NCBI GenBank assembly: GCA_021732665.1
Contig: JAKFUL010000011.1
Span: 1-64,000 of the forward strand
Direction: 5' to 3'
Source of the DNA: Acetobacteraceae bacterium
Lineage (GTDB): Bacteria > Pseudomonadota > Alphaproteobacteria > Acetobacterales > Acetobacteraceae
DNA: 64,000 nt
Below, piece after piece: positions 54,518-63,166 of the stretch; positions within the stretch are counted from its first letter, which is position 1, and every line of letters starts with the position of its first letter. A program made the position numbers and the translations under genes. Under the pieces are notes generated by a model, which was not told the origin of the DNA, did no database searches, and saw only the letters and a program-made list of their open reading frames with translations.

Positions 54518-55422
54518 TTCTTGAGCCTTGGGTTCAGCACGTCACGCATCTGGTCGCCCATCAGGTTGATGGCGACGATGGTGATCAGCAGGGCGATGCC
54601 GGGATAGAAGCTGATCCAGTATTTGCCGCTGAGCATGTACTCATAGCCATTGGCGATGAGCAGGCCGAGCGAGGGCTCGGTGATCGGCACGCCCAGGCCC
54701 AGGAAGGAGAGCGTGGCCTCGAGTGCGATGGCACGCGCGATCTGCATGGTGCCGACGACAATCAGCGGCGGCAGGCAATTGGGCAGCAAATGGTTGAACA
54801 GGATGCGCCGCGTCGGCAGGGCCAGGCAGATCGCGGCCTCGATGTATTCCCGCCGGCGTTCCACCAGGGCCGAGCCGCGCACGGTGCGGGCGTAATAGGC
54901 CCATTCCACGATGACCAGCGCGATCACCACGTTGAAGATGCCCTTGCCCAGAAAAGCCAGGATCATCAGCGCGGCCAGGATGGTGGGGAAGGACAATTGC
55001 AGGTCGACCACGCGCATGATCACGCTGTCCGTCCGCCCGCCCGCATAGGCCGCCAGCAGCCCGAGCGAGGCGCCGACCAGGCAGGCGATGAAGGCAGAGC
55101 CCACGCCGACCAGCAGCGAGATGCGCAAGCCGTACATGATGCCCGAGAGCATGTCGCGGCCCTGGTCATCCGTGCCCAGCCAGTGGGTGTAGCCGCCGCC
55201 GCCCACGCTGCCCGGCTCCATCCGGCCATCCATGATGTCCAGCACGGCCAAATCATAGGGGTTCTGCGGCGCGATCCAGGGGGCAAAGATCGCCACCAGC
55301 GCGATGATCGCGAAGACCACCAACCCGCCCACAGCGAGCGGGGATTCGCAGAATTCCGAGACGAAGCGGCGGAACGGTGTCTCCACCTTCGGCAGCGGTG
55401 CCGGGAGGGTTGTGGTGCTCAT
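54514..55422 (-). CDS. Dpp/Opp-type ABC transporter permease (DppC type)
   Basis: A 302-residue permease with a cytoplasmic N-terminus, six hydrophobic segments and FAPWIAPQNPYDLAVLDIMDG, GTDDQGRDMLSGIMYGLRISLLVG and the EAA-like loop EAAICLALPTRRILFNHLLPN that contacts the ATPases. It pairs with the B-type permease encoded upstream. Overlaps both neighbours by ATGA. Confidence 0.95.
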   Translation of the reverse strand: MSTTTLPAPLPKVETPFRRFVSEFCESPLAVGGLVVFAIIALVAIFAPWIAPQNPYDLAVLDIMDGRMEPGSVGGGGYTHWLGTDDQGRDMLSGIMYGLRISLLVGVGSAFIACLVGASLGLLAAYAGGRTDSVIMRVVDLQLSFPTILAALMILAFLGKGIFNVVIALVIVEWAYYARTVRGSALVERRREYIEAAICLALPTRRILFNHLLPNCLPPLIVVGTMQIARAIALEATLSFLGLGVPITEPSLGLLIANGYEYMLSGKYWISFYPGIALLITIVAINLMGDQMRDVLNPRLKK

Positions 55423-56393
55423 GCCTTGGCCTCCAGCCGGACTCTTGGATCAAGCACGGTGTAGACGATGTCCACCAGCAGGTTGATGACGATGAACATC
55501 AGCACGATCATCATCAGGTAGGCGACGATCACCGGGCGATCCAACACGTTGATGCTGTCGATGATCAGCTTGCCCATGCCCGGCCAGGCGAAGACGGATT
55601 CGGTGACCACCGAGAAGGCGATGGTGCCGCCCAGCTCCAGCCCCACCACCGTGACGACCGGGATCAGGATGTTCTTGAAGACATGCACGAAGGTGACGCG
55701 GAAGGGCGAAAGGCCCTTGGCGCGGGCGAATTTCACGTAGTCCATCAGCATCGTCTCGCGCACCCCCGCCCTCGTCAGGCGGATCACCAGGCTGATCTTG
55801 AACAGCGCGAGGTTGATCGCCGGCAGCAGGATATGGCTGAGGCCATCGCCGGTGAGAAAGGACCAGGAAATACCGAACAGCATCGCCGTATCGCCCCGCC
55901 CGGTGCTGGGCAGCCAGCCCAGCTGCACGGCGAAGACCATGATGAGCATGAGGCCCACCCAGAAGGTGGGGAGCGAAAAGCCCAGAATGGAGCCGGCCAT
56001 GATGCCCTTGGAGATGGCGCCATTCGGCCGCAGCCCGGCATACAACCCCAGCGGCAGGCCGATGAGAATGCTCAGGAACATCGAGCCGAAGGCCAGCTCC
56101 AGCGTGGCGGGCATGCGCTGCAAGATCAGCTGGATGGCAGGTTCGTTGAACACGAAGGACCGGCCCAGATCGCCCTGCAAGGCCTTGCCGACGAAGACCA
56201 GATATTGCTGCCACAGCGGCAGGTCGAGGCCGAGTGCCTGGATCGCACGCTCCTTCTCGATCTGGTCGGCGTCGGGCGAGATCAGGATCTCGATCGGGTC
56301 GCCCACGGCATAGACGCCGAGGAAGACCAGCAGGCTCATCGCCACCAGCACGAAGCCGGACTGCATGATCCGGCGGAGGAGGTAGATGAGCAT
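55419..56393 (-). CDS. Dpp/Opp-type ABC transporter permease (DppB type)
   Basis: A 324-residue permease with LLRRIMQSGFVLVAMSLLVFLGVYAVGDP at the start, six membrane segments, LPTFWVGLMLIMVFAVQLGWLPSTGRGD and the ATPase-contact loop FARAKGLSPFRVTFVHVFKNILIPVV. The start follows the stop of the binding-protein gene with no gap (TAAATG). With the other three genes it makes a complete importer. Confidence 0.95.
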   Translation of the reverse strand: MLIYLLRRIMQSGFVLVAMSLLVFLGVYAVGDPIEILISPDADQIEKERAIQALGLDLPLWQQYLVFVGKALQGDLGRSFVFNEPAIQLILQRMPATLELAFGSMFLSILIGLPLGLYAGLRPNGAISKGIMAGSILGFSLPTFWVGLMLIMVFAVQLGWLPSTGRGDTAMLFGISWSFLTGDGLSHILLPAINLALFKISLVIRLTRAGVRETMLMDYVKFARAKGLSPFRVTFVHVFKNILIPVVTVVGLELGGTIAFSVVTESVFAWPGMGKLIIDSINVLDRPVIVAYLMMIVLMFIVINLLVDIVYTVLDPRVRLEAKA

Positions 56394-57959
56394 TTAGCGC
56401 GCCACGGCGGGGCGGACGCTCTGCGCCAGGGAGAGTTCATCGGCACGCGGGGTCACCACAAAACCGCGCCGCGCCGCCCAGATATTGGTCTGAATATGCA
56501 GCGGGATGATCGCCTGGTCGTCGAAGATCAGCCTTTGCAGGGCGATCAGTTCCCGCTCGCGCGCGCCGTTGTCGAGCGTGCGCATGGCCTCCATCAGCCG
56601 GGTGTCCATAGCCTCGTTGCAGTAGCGGCCGCGGTTGGAATTGCCCCAGCCGCGCTCGCGGCTCTGGCACGCGATCAGGTTGCGAAGGGGGTGGCTGCCA
56701 TCGGGGTTGGAGCCCCAGCCGATCAGGAAGGCCGAGAATTCGGCGCGGCCGGCCCGCGCCACGAAGGTGGTCCAGGTCTGCGCCTCCACCGCCGTGCGCA
56801 CGCCCACCCGCGTCCACATCTGGCCGATGGCCTGGATGATGCGGCCGTCATTGGGGTAGCGGTCATTGGGGCCGTGCAGGGTGACGCGGAAACCCTGGGG
56901 GAAGCCGGCCTCGGCCAGCAGGCGGCGGGCACCTTCCGGGTCGAAGGCCGGCGGGCCGAGATCGGGGACATGGCCGAAGATGCCGGGCGGCAGGAACTGG
57001 CCGGCGGGCGTGGCGCTGCCTTCCATGACGCGCGAGGTGATGGCGTTGCGGTCGATCGCCATCGACAGCGCGCGGCGCACCCGCACATCCTTCATCGGGT
57101 TGCGGGCGAGCGGCCTGCCGTCATTGTCGGTGATGAAGGGCGAGCTATCCTCGCGCATGTGGTCGACGCTGAGATAGATGATGCGCAGCCCCACCGTCTC
57201 GGCCAGCGTCACGCGCGGGTCAGTGCGCAGGCGGGCGAGGTCGGCGGTCGGCACCTGGTCGATCACATCGACATCGCCGGCCAGCAGGGCGGCGGCGCGG
57301 GCGCTGTCATTGGTGATCATGCGGTAGTTGACGCGGGCGAAGGCCGGCGGTTCGCCAAAATAATTGTCGTTGCGCTCAAGCTCGATGCGGTCGCCATTGG
57401 CGTGCCTGATCATGCGGAAGGGGCCGGTGCCCACCGCCATCGGGCCGGCATTGAATTGCTCGGTCGTCGCGTTCGCGTGGGTCTCGCGGTCCAGGATATA
57501 GACGTTGGAGAGGTCCTGCGGCAGCAGCGGGTAGGGGCCATTGGTGGTGAAGCGAATGGTGTGGCTGTCCACCACCTCGATGCGGGTGATGGGGCGCACA
57601 AAGCCGGCAAAACTGCTCGGGCTGTTGGGCACGTTGGGGACGCGTCCGAAGGTGAAGGCCACGTCGTCGGCGGTGAATTCGCTGCCATTGTGGAAGCGCA
57701 CGCCGCGGCGCAGGCGGAACTCCCAGGTGTCGGGTGCCACGGCGCTCCAGCTTTCGGCCAGGCCGGGCACGTTTCGCGCCTGGGCGTCGGTGTTCACCAG
57801 CCGGTCGAAGATCATGCCGGCCACGGCGTTGTTGGGCGAAAGCTGATGGAAATGCGGGTCGAGGCTGGTCACCGGCGCGCCGACGGCCATGGTCAGGTTC
57901 TGCGCGCTGGCGGCGCCGATGGTGCAGGCCATCGCGATGGCGGAAATGGTCAGGCGCAT
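56394..57959 (-). CDS. SBP_bac_5 substrate-binding protein of the Dpp-type operon (receptor 1)
   Basis: A 521-residue periplasmic receptor with signal peptide MRLTISAIAMACTIGAASAQ, VTSLDPHFHQLSPNNAV, VPGLAESWSAV, RLRRGVRFHNGSEFTADDVAFTFGRVPNVPNSPSS, GTGPFRMIRH and VRRALSMAIDRNAI. It is the first gene of the five-gene importer operon and so the resident receptor. Three paralogues in the opposite direction (58068-62939) share the VPNSP, SLDPHFF and RPxxAxGVRP motifs. Ligand unknown. Confidence 0.95.
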   Translation of the reverse strand: MRLTISAIAMACTIGAASAQNLTMAVGAPVTSLDPHFHQLSPNNAVAGMIFDRLVNTDAQARNVPGLAESWSAVAPDTWEFRLRRGVRFHNGSEFTADDVAFTFGRVPNVPNSPSSFAGFVRPITRIEVVDSHTIRFTTNGPYPLLPQDLSNVYILDRETHANATTEQFNAGPMAVGTGPFRMIRHANGDRIELERNDNYFGEPPAFARVNYRMITNDSARAAALLAGDVDVIDQVPTADLARLRTDPRVTLAETVGLRIIYLSVDHMREDSSPFITDNDGRPLARNPMKDVRVRRALSMAIDRNAITSRVMEGSATPAGQFLPPGIFGHVPDLGPPAFDPEGARRLLAEAGFPQGFRVTLHGPNDRYPNDGRIIQAIGQMWTRVGVRTAVEAQTWTTFVARAGRAEFSAFLIGWGSNPDGSHPLRNLIACQSRERGWGNSNRGRYCNEAMDTRLMEAMRTLDNGARERELIALQRLIFDDQAIIPLHIQTNIWAARRGFVVTPRADELSLAQSVRPAVAR

Positions 57960-58067
57960 GTTCGTCTCCCTGGCGTGACGAAATTGTTATTTTCAATTAG
58001 CAGCACACCCCTGGCCCGGCTAGCTATGCTTCCGGACGCGGTCATCGCCGCTTCTCGGGGAATGCTC
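57960..58067. promoter_or_regulatory. divergent control region of the Dpp-type receptors
   Basis: A 108-base gap between two divergent receptor genes. It has a short AT-rich island with an inverted repeat AATTG (57982-57986) / CAATT (57994-57998), 7 bases apart, a possible operator or -10 region for one or both directions. No convincing -35/-10 pair could be fixed. Confidence 0.3.
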
Positions 58068-59645
58068 ATGCGACAAGCAGCGGCAGCAATGCAAGGGCTG
58101 GTTTTGGGGCTGATCATGGCCGGCGCCTCGCAGGCCCAGACGCTCACCATCGGCACCGGCGGTTCCATCACCAGCCTGGACCCGCATTTCTTCAACGCCG
58201 CACCGAACAACGCCCTGGCGCATCATGTCTTCGACCGGCTGGTCGATCGCGATGCACGGTCCCGCCTGATCCCTGGTCTGGCCGAAAGCTGGCGCGTGGT
58301 GGATGACCTGACCTGGGAGTTTCGCCTGCGGGCCGGCGTCACCTGGCATGACGGCCGCCCCTTCACCGCCGAGGACGTGGTCTTCACGCTGGGCCGCGCG
58401 CCAAATGTGCCGAATTCGCCCGGCGGCTTCGGCTCATTGCTGCGGACGGTCGCCGGCGTCGATGTCGTGGACGCGCGCACCATCCGCATCCGCACCAGCC
58501 GGCCCAACCCGCTGATGCCGACCGATCTGGTGAGCATCGCCATCGTCTCGCGCCATGCCGGTCAGGGCGCCACCACCGAGGACTACAACAGCGGCCGCGC
58601 CGCCATCGGCACCGGCCCCTACCGCATCGCCAGCCACCGCGCCGCCGACCGCACCGAACTCACCCGGCACGAAGGCTACTGGGGCGGCACCGAGCCGTGG
58701 GCGCGGGTCTCCTACCGCTTCATCGCCAATGACAGCGCGCGGACCGCCGCCATCCTCGCCGGCGATCTCGACATGGTGGACCAGCTCTCGCCGACCGACG
58801 TCCCGCGGCTGCGCCGCGAGGCCCGGGTGGTGATCAGCGAAATCCCGGCGCTGCGCATGGTCCATATCGGCCCCAGCTTCCTGCCGCGGCTGAACCCGGC
58901 GCAGGTGCAGGATGCGAGCGGCCAGCCACTGCCGCAAAACCCGTTCCTCGATGTCCGGGTACGGCGGGCACTGGACATCGCGATCAACCGTCAGGCCTTG
59001 GTCGAACGCGTGATGGACGGCCTGGGCGCAGCAGCCGGGCAATGGCTGCCGGCCGGCGTCTACAGTTACGACCCGCAGACGCCGGTCCGCCCCTTCGACC
59101 CCGTGGAAGCCCAGCGGCTGCTGGCGGAGGCCGGCTTTCCGAACGGCTTCCGGCTCACCCTGCACACGCCGAACGACCGTTTCCCGAATGACAGCCGCCT
59201 GGCCCAGGCGGTGGCCCAGATGTGGACGCGCATCGGCATCCGCACCGAGATCGAGGCGCTGCCCTGGGCCAGCTTCTCGGCCCGCGCGGGCCGGCAGGAA
59301 TTCGCCATGTCGATGGCCAGCTGGGGCAGTTCCACCGGCGAGGGCTTGTCCTTCCCGACCAACATCCTGGCAACCCACAACCCGGTGGCGCGCACCGGGC
59401 CGGCCAATTGGCGGCGCTATTCCAGCCAGGAACTCGACGCGATGATCGAGGCGGCGGCCAGCATCATGGATGATGCGGCGCGCGAGACCGCGATCCATGA
59501 ACTGGTGCGCTTGGTGGCGCGCGAGGCGCCGGCCTTCCCCATCCTGCATCTGCAAAATATCTGGGCGCACCGGCGCGGCCTTGTGCACGAGCCGCGCATG
59601 GATGAGCGCAGCCTGGCGATGGGGGTGCGGCCTGCGGCGCAATAA
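58068..59645 (+). CDS. SBP_bac_5 substrate-binding protein (receptor 2)
   Basis: A 525-residue receptor with signal peptide MRQAAAAMQGLVLGLIMAGASQAQ, GGSITSLDPHFFNAAPNNALAHHVFDRL, WHDGRPFTAEDVVFTLGRAPNVPNSPGGFGS, GTGPYRIASHR and the end MDERSLAMGVRPAAQ. ATG 58068 is chosen over 58062 because a GGGGA ribosome site lies at a suitable distance only from it. First of three tandem receptors on the plus strand, divergent from the Dpp-type operon; none is accompanied by its own permease, so they probably deliver to the same importer. Confidence 0.93.
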   Translation: MRQAAAAMQGLVLGLIMAGASQAQTLTIGTGGSITSLDPHFFNAAPNNALAHHVFDRLVDRDARSRLIPGLAESWRVVDDLTWEFRLRAGVTWHDGRPFTAEDVVFTLGRAPNVPNSPGGFGSLLRTVAGVDVVDARTIRIRTSRPNPLMPTDLVSIAIVSRHAGQGATTEDYNSGRAAIGTGPYRIASHRAADRTELTRHEGYWGGTEPWARVSYRFIANDSARTAAILAGDLDMVDQLSPTDVPRLRREARVVISEIPALRMVHIGPSFLPRLNPAQVQDASGQPLPQNPFLDVRVRRALDIAINRQALVERVMDGLGAAAGQWLPAGVYSYDPQTPVRPFDPVEAQRLLAEAGFPNGFRLTLHTPNDRFPNDSRLAQAVAQMWTRIGIRTEIEALPWASFSARAGRQEFAMSMASWGSSTGEGLSFPTNILATHNPVARTGPANWRRYSSQELDAMIEAAASIMDDAARETAIHELVRLVAREAPAFPILHLQNIWAHRRGLVHEPRMDERSLAMGVRPAAQ

Positions 59646-59709
59646 GCGCTGGTTTCCGGCGCGGCATTTTCCTTAATGTCATGTCATCCGCATGACAGGA
59701 GCCGCCCGC

Positions 59710-61293
59710 ATGACCCTGCCCCTTCCCCGCCGCGCGATTGTCGCGGCCACTGCCGGCCTCGCCGCCAGCACCCATGCCCAGGCCCAGGGCGCCAGCCTGA
59801 CAATCGCCATCGGCGGCTCCATCACCTCGGTCGATCCGCATTTCTTCAATGCCGGGCCCAACAACATGCTGGCCTCGCATATCTTCGACCCGCTGATCGA
59901 ACGCGATGCCGACACCGTGCTGCGGCCCGCCCTGGCCACCGAATGGCGTGCGCTGTCCGACACGCTGTGGGAGCTGAAGCTGCGCCAGGGGGTGACCTGG
60001 CATGATGGCCGACCCTTTACCGCGGACGACGTGATCTTCACTTTCTCGCGCGCCGGCAATGTGCCGGGCAGCCCGGGCGGCTTTGGCAGCTTCATGCGCA
60101 CATTTGCCCGCACCGAGGCGCCGGACCCGCACACCATCCGCATCCACACCAGCAGGCCGACCCCCACGCTGCCGCAGGATCTCGCCTCGATCTTCATTGT
60201 CAGCCGGCATGTCGGCGAGGGGGCGGCGACGGAGGACTATAATTCCGGCCGTGCCGCGGTTGGCACCAGCGCCTACCGGCTGGTGAGCCACCGCCCAGGG
60301 GACCGCACGGAATTGCAGCGCGCCGAAAACTCCTGGCGCGAGCCGGAGCCCTGGGCCCGCGTCTCCTACCGCTTCATTTCCAACGACACCGCCCGCACCG
60401 CCGCCCTGCTGGCCGGCGATATCGATGTGATCGACCAGATCCCGCTGACCGACGTGCCGCGGCTGCGGCGCGAGGCCCGGCTGACGGTGGTGGAAAAACC
60501 CGCCATCCGCCTGGTCTATATCCAGCCGGATTTCTCCCGCACCGGCGCGGTGCCGGGGGTGACCGACAATGCCGGCAATCCGCTGCCGGCCAACCCGTTT
60601 CTCGACGTCCGGGTGCGGCGCGCGCTGAACATGGCGATCAACCGCCAGACGCTGGTGCAGGCGGCGATGGATGGGCTGGCCACACCCTCCGGCCAATGGT
60701 TGGCCCGGGGCATCTGGTCGCATGACCCGCAAACCACCGCGCCCGCCTTCGACCTCGACGGTGCCCGGCGGTTATTGGCCGAGGCAGGCTTTCCGCAGGG
60801 CTTTCGTCTCACCCTCACCACACCCAATGACCGCTGGCCGAATGACGCCCGCACGGCGCAGGCGGTGGCGCAGATGTGGACCCGTGCCGGGGTCCAGACG
60901 CAGATCGACGCAGTGCCCTTCGCCAGCTTCTCGGCGCGCAGCGCCCGGCAGGAATTCGGCATCGCGCAGACAAGCTGGGGCAGCATCGAGGGCCTGAACT
61001 TCCCGGTGAACCTGCTGCAGACCTTCAACCCCCAGGCGCGGACTGGCGCCTCCAACTCCCGGCGCTATTCCAACCCGGAATTCGACGCCATGGTGGACCG
61101 CGCCTCGATGATGATGAACGATGCCGAGCGCGAGCAGGCCACTTTCGAGATCGTGCGTTGGACGGCGCGCGAGGTGCCATATTTCCCGCTGCTGCACCTC
61201 ACCAGCTTCTGGGGTCTGCGGCGCGGCTTGCGGATGGAGGCGCGCTATGATGAGCGCACCACGGCTATGGGGATCAGGCCTGCCACGTCCTGA
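59710..61293 (+). CDS. SBP_bac_5 substrate-binding protein (receptor 3)
   Basis: A 527-residue receptor with a signal peptide (MTLPLPRRAIVAATAGLAASTHAQAQ), GGSITSVDPHFFNAGPNNMLASHIFDPL, WHDGRPFTADDVIFTFSRAGNVPGSPGGFGS, VRRALNMAINRQTLV and the end YDERTTAMGIRPATS. ACAGGAG (59695-59701) lies eight bases before ATG 59710; the ATG at 59692 has no such site. It shares with receptor 4 a long near-identical middle segment (PDFSRTGAVPGVTDNAGNPL), showing recent duplication or conversion. Confidence 0.94.
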   Translation: MTLPLPRRAIVAATAGLAASTHAQAQGASLTIAIGGSITSVDPHFFNAGPNNMLASHIFDPLIERDADTVLRPALATEWRALSDTLWELKLRQGVTWHDGRPFTADDVIFTFSRAGNVPGSPGGFGSFMRTFARTEAPDPHTIRIHTSRPTPTLPQDLASIFIVSRHVGEGAATEDYNSGRAAVGTSAYRLVSHRPGDRTELQRAENSWREPEPWARVSYRFISNDTARTAALLAGDIDVIDQIPLTDVPRLRREARLTVVEKPAIRLVYIQPDFSRTGAVPGVTDNAGNPLPANPFLDVRVRRALNMAINRQTLVQAAMDGLATPSGQWLARGIWSHDPQTTAPAFDLDGARRLLAEAGFPQGFRLTLTTPNDRWPNDARTAQAVAQMWTRAGVQTQIDAVPFASFSARSARQEFGIAQTSWGSIEGLNFPVNLLQTFNPQARTGASNSRRYSNPEFDAMVDRASMMMNDAEREQATFEIVRWTAREVPYFPLLHLTSFWGLRRGLRMEARYDERTTAMGIRPATS

Positions 61294-61352
61294 CGGGCTT
61301 GCGCCAACGTGCTGCCCGGTTACATGGTGATGACGTTATTCAGGAGCGATCC

Positions 61353-62939
61353 ATGACCATCGAGCTTCCCCGCCGAACACTCGGCCTTGCCGCTTTGGCC
61401 ACACCCTCCCTGGCGCTGGCGCAGACCGCGCCGACGCTCACCGTCGCCACCGGCGGCTCCATCACCTCGCTGGACCCGCATTTCTTCAACGCCTCGCCCA
61501 ATTCCTCGCTGGCGCTGCATATCTTCAACACGCTGATCGACCGCACGGCCACCGCCCAGCTGCGCCCGGCGCTTGCCACGGAATGGCGGCCGGTGAACGC
61601 CACGCTGTGGGAGTTCAAGCTGCGCACCGGCGTGCAATGGCATGACGGCCGGCCCTTCACGGCCGAGGACGTGGCCTTCTCCATCCAGCGCGCGCCCAAC
61701 GTGCCCAATTCGCCCGGCGGCTTCGGCGGCTTCATCCGTACCATCGCGCGGACCGAGATCGTGGACAGCCACACCATCCGCTTCCACACCCACGCGCCCA
61801 ACCCCATCCTGCCGAACGAAATCGCCTCGATCTTCATCATCAGCAAGCATGTGGGCGAAGGGGCTGCAACCGAGGATTACAATGCCGGCCGCGCCGCGAT
61901 CGGCACTGGGCCCTATAAATTCGCCAGCCACCGGGCGGGGGACCGGACCGAACTGGTCCGCAACGAAAACTACTGGGGCGGCGTGGAACCCTGGGGGCGC
62001 GTCTCCTACCGCTTCGTCGCCAATGACGCCGCACGCTCGGCCGCACTTCTGGCCGGCGACATCGACATGATCGACCAGGTGGCGAGCAGCGACCTGGCAC
62101 GCCTGAGGCGCGAGCCGCGGGTTTCGGTCAGCGAGACGATCGGCCTGCGCTGCGTCTACCTCATGCCCGACTTCTCCCGCACCGGGGCCGTGCCGGGGGT
62201 GACGGACAATGCCGGCAACCCGCTGCCGGCCAACCCCTTCCTGGACGTGCGGGTGCGTCGCGCCCTGAACATGGCCATCGCGCGCGAGGCGATCGCCGAA
62301 CGGGTGATGGAAGGCCAGGCCGTGGCCACCGCGCAATGGCTGCCCGCCGGCGTGTTTAGCCACACCCCCGATGTGCGGGTGAGCCCGCCGGACATCGAAG
62401 GCGCGCGCCGGCTGCTGGCCGAGGCGGGCTTTCCGCAAGGTTTCCGCCTCGTCCTCAGCACGCCGAACGACCGCTTTCCGAACGACAGCCGCATCGCCCA
62501 GGCCGTGGCGCAGGCCTGGACCCGGGCCGGCGTGCAGACGACCGTGGACGCCATCCCCTGGGCCAGCTTCGCCGGGCGCAGCGCGCGACAGGAATTCGCC
62601 ATGCGCCTGACCAGCTGGGGCAGCGTGACCGCCGAAGGCATCTACCTGCTGGCCAACATCACCCAGACCTTCAACACCCAACGCCGCACCGGCAGCGCGA
62701 ATTCCGGCCGCTTTTCGAGTGCGGAACTCGATGCAATGACCGACCGCGCCGGCACCATCATCGATGACGCGGAACGCGAACGCGCCATCCAGGAAGCAAC
62801 CCGCTGGATCGCCCGCGAAGCCCCGATCATGCCGCTGGTGCAACTCTCGCACACCTGGGCGACACGCCGCGGGCTGAGCTACGAGGCGCGCATGGATGAA
62901 CGGACGGTGGCCATGGGGGTAAGGCCGGTGACGAGCTGA
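61353..62939 (+). CDS. SBP_bac_5 substrate-binding protein (receptor 4)
   Basis: A 528-residue receptor with signal peptide MTIELPRRTLGLAALATPSLALAQ, GGSITSLDPHFFNASPNSSLALHIFNTL, WHDGRPFTAEDVAFSIQRAPNVPNSPGGFGG, VRRALNMAIAREAI and the end MDERTVAMGVRPVTS. CAGGAG (61341-61346) precedes ATG 61353. Last of the tandem set; followed by a cluster of palindromes. The signal peptides of receptors 3 and 4 carry LPRR, so Tat export is possible. Confidence 0.94.
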   Translation: MTIELPRRTLGLAALATPSLALAQTAPTLTVATGGSITSLDPHFFNASPNSSLALHIFNTLIDRTATAQLRPALATEWRPVNATLWEFKLRTGVQWHDGRPFTAEDVAFSIQRAPNVPNSPGGFGGFIRTIARTEIVDSHTIRFHTHAPNPILPNEIASIFIISKHVGEGAATEDYNAGRAAIGTGPYKFASHRAGDRTELVRNENYWGGVEPWGRVSYRFVANDAARSAALLAGDIDMIDQVASSDLARLRREPRVSVSETIGLRCVYLMPDFSRTGAVPGVTDNAGNPLPANPFLDVRVRRALNMAIAREAIAERVMEGQAVATAQWLPAGVFSHTPDVRVSPPDIEGARRLLAEAGFPQGFRLVLSTPNDRFPNDSRIAQAVAQAWTRAGVQTTVDAIPWASFAGRSARQEFAMRLTSWGSVTAEGIYLLANITQTFNTQRRTGSANSGRFSSAELDAMTDRAGTIIDDAERERAIQEATRWIAREAPIMPLVQLSHTWATRRGLSYEARMDERTVAMGVRPVTS

Positions 62940-62979
62940 GGCTGGGCCGTCAGGGGGCTTTGCCCCCCGACACCCCCCA

Positions 62980-63005
62980 CCAGGGGCGACCCGCCCCTGG
63001 ACCGT
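62980..63005. repeat. dispersed palindromic repeat, copy 2 (26 bases)
   Basis: Exact reverse complement of 39086-39111 (26 of 26 bases). The inner 21 bases form the same hairpin with a 9-base stem and 3-base loop. Both copies are between convergent genes. A related core is seen at 25220-25248. Confidence 0.8.
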
Positions 63006-63013
63006 GATGGGTT

Positions 63014-63092
63014 AAAGCCAGGGTCAGGGAGGGGGGCAGCAAGCGCTCGCGGTCGGCAGTCGCGGGTTGCCCCCCTCCCTGACCCTGGCTTT
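63014..63092. repeat. 24-base perfect inverted repeat
   Basis: Left arm 63014-63037 (begins AAAGCCAGGGTCAGGG) and right arm 63069-63092 (ends CCCTGACCCTGGCTTT) are perfect reverse complements over 24 bases, with a 31-base spacer. The arms start and end in AAA/TTT, so the stem could act as a terminator in both directions, but the length exceeds that of ordinary terminators. Confidence 0.75.
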
Positions 63093-63166
63093 CTCATGGG
63101 GTGCAGGGGCCTTTCGGCCCTTGCTGGGGGGTGCAGGGGGGCAAAGCCCTCCCTGCCGCACCGCCC

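Larger units (their letters stand above)
62940..63166. other. palindrome-rich gap between convergent genes
   Basis: This 227-base gap holds at least three stem-loops: GGGGGC-TTT-GCCCCC (62953-62967), a copy of the dispersed palindromic repeat (62980-63005) and a 24-base perfect inverted repeat (63014-63092). Further G-runs with TTTGCCCC or CAAAGCCC follow up to 63155. I see no gene in it. It separates the last receptor gene from the convergent rhodanese gene and must end transcription from both sides. Confidence 0.7.

Noticed and set aside
55377-59645. A single plus-strand frame open for 1422 codons
   Set aside because: Its first 900 codons run antisense through the Dpp-type operon with His/Gln/Arg-rich, low-hydrophobicity composition and no ribosome site. 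Only the part from 58068 is a real gene.
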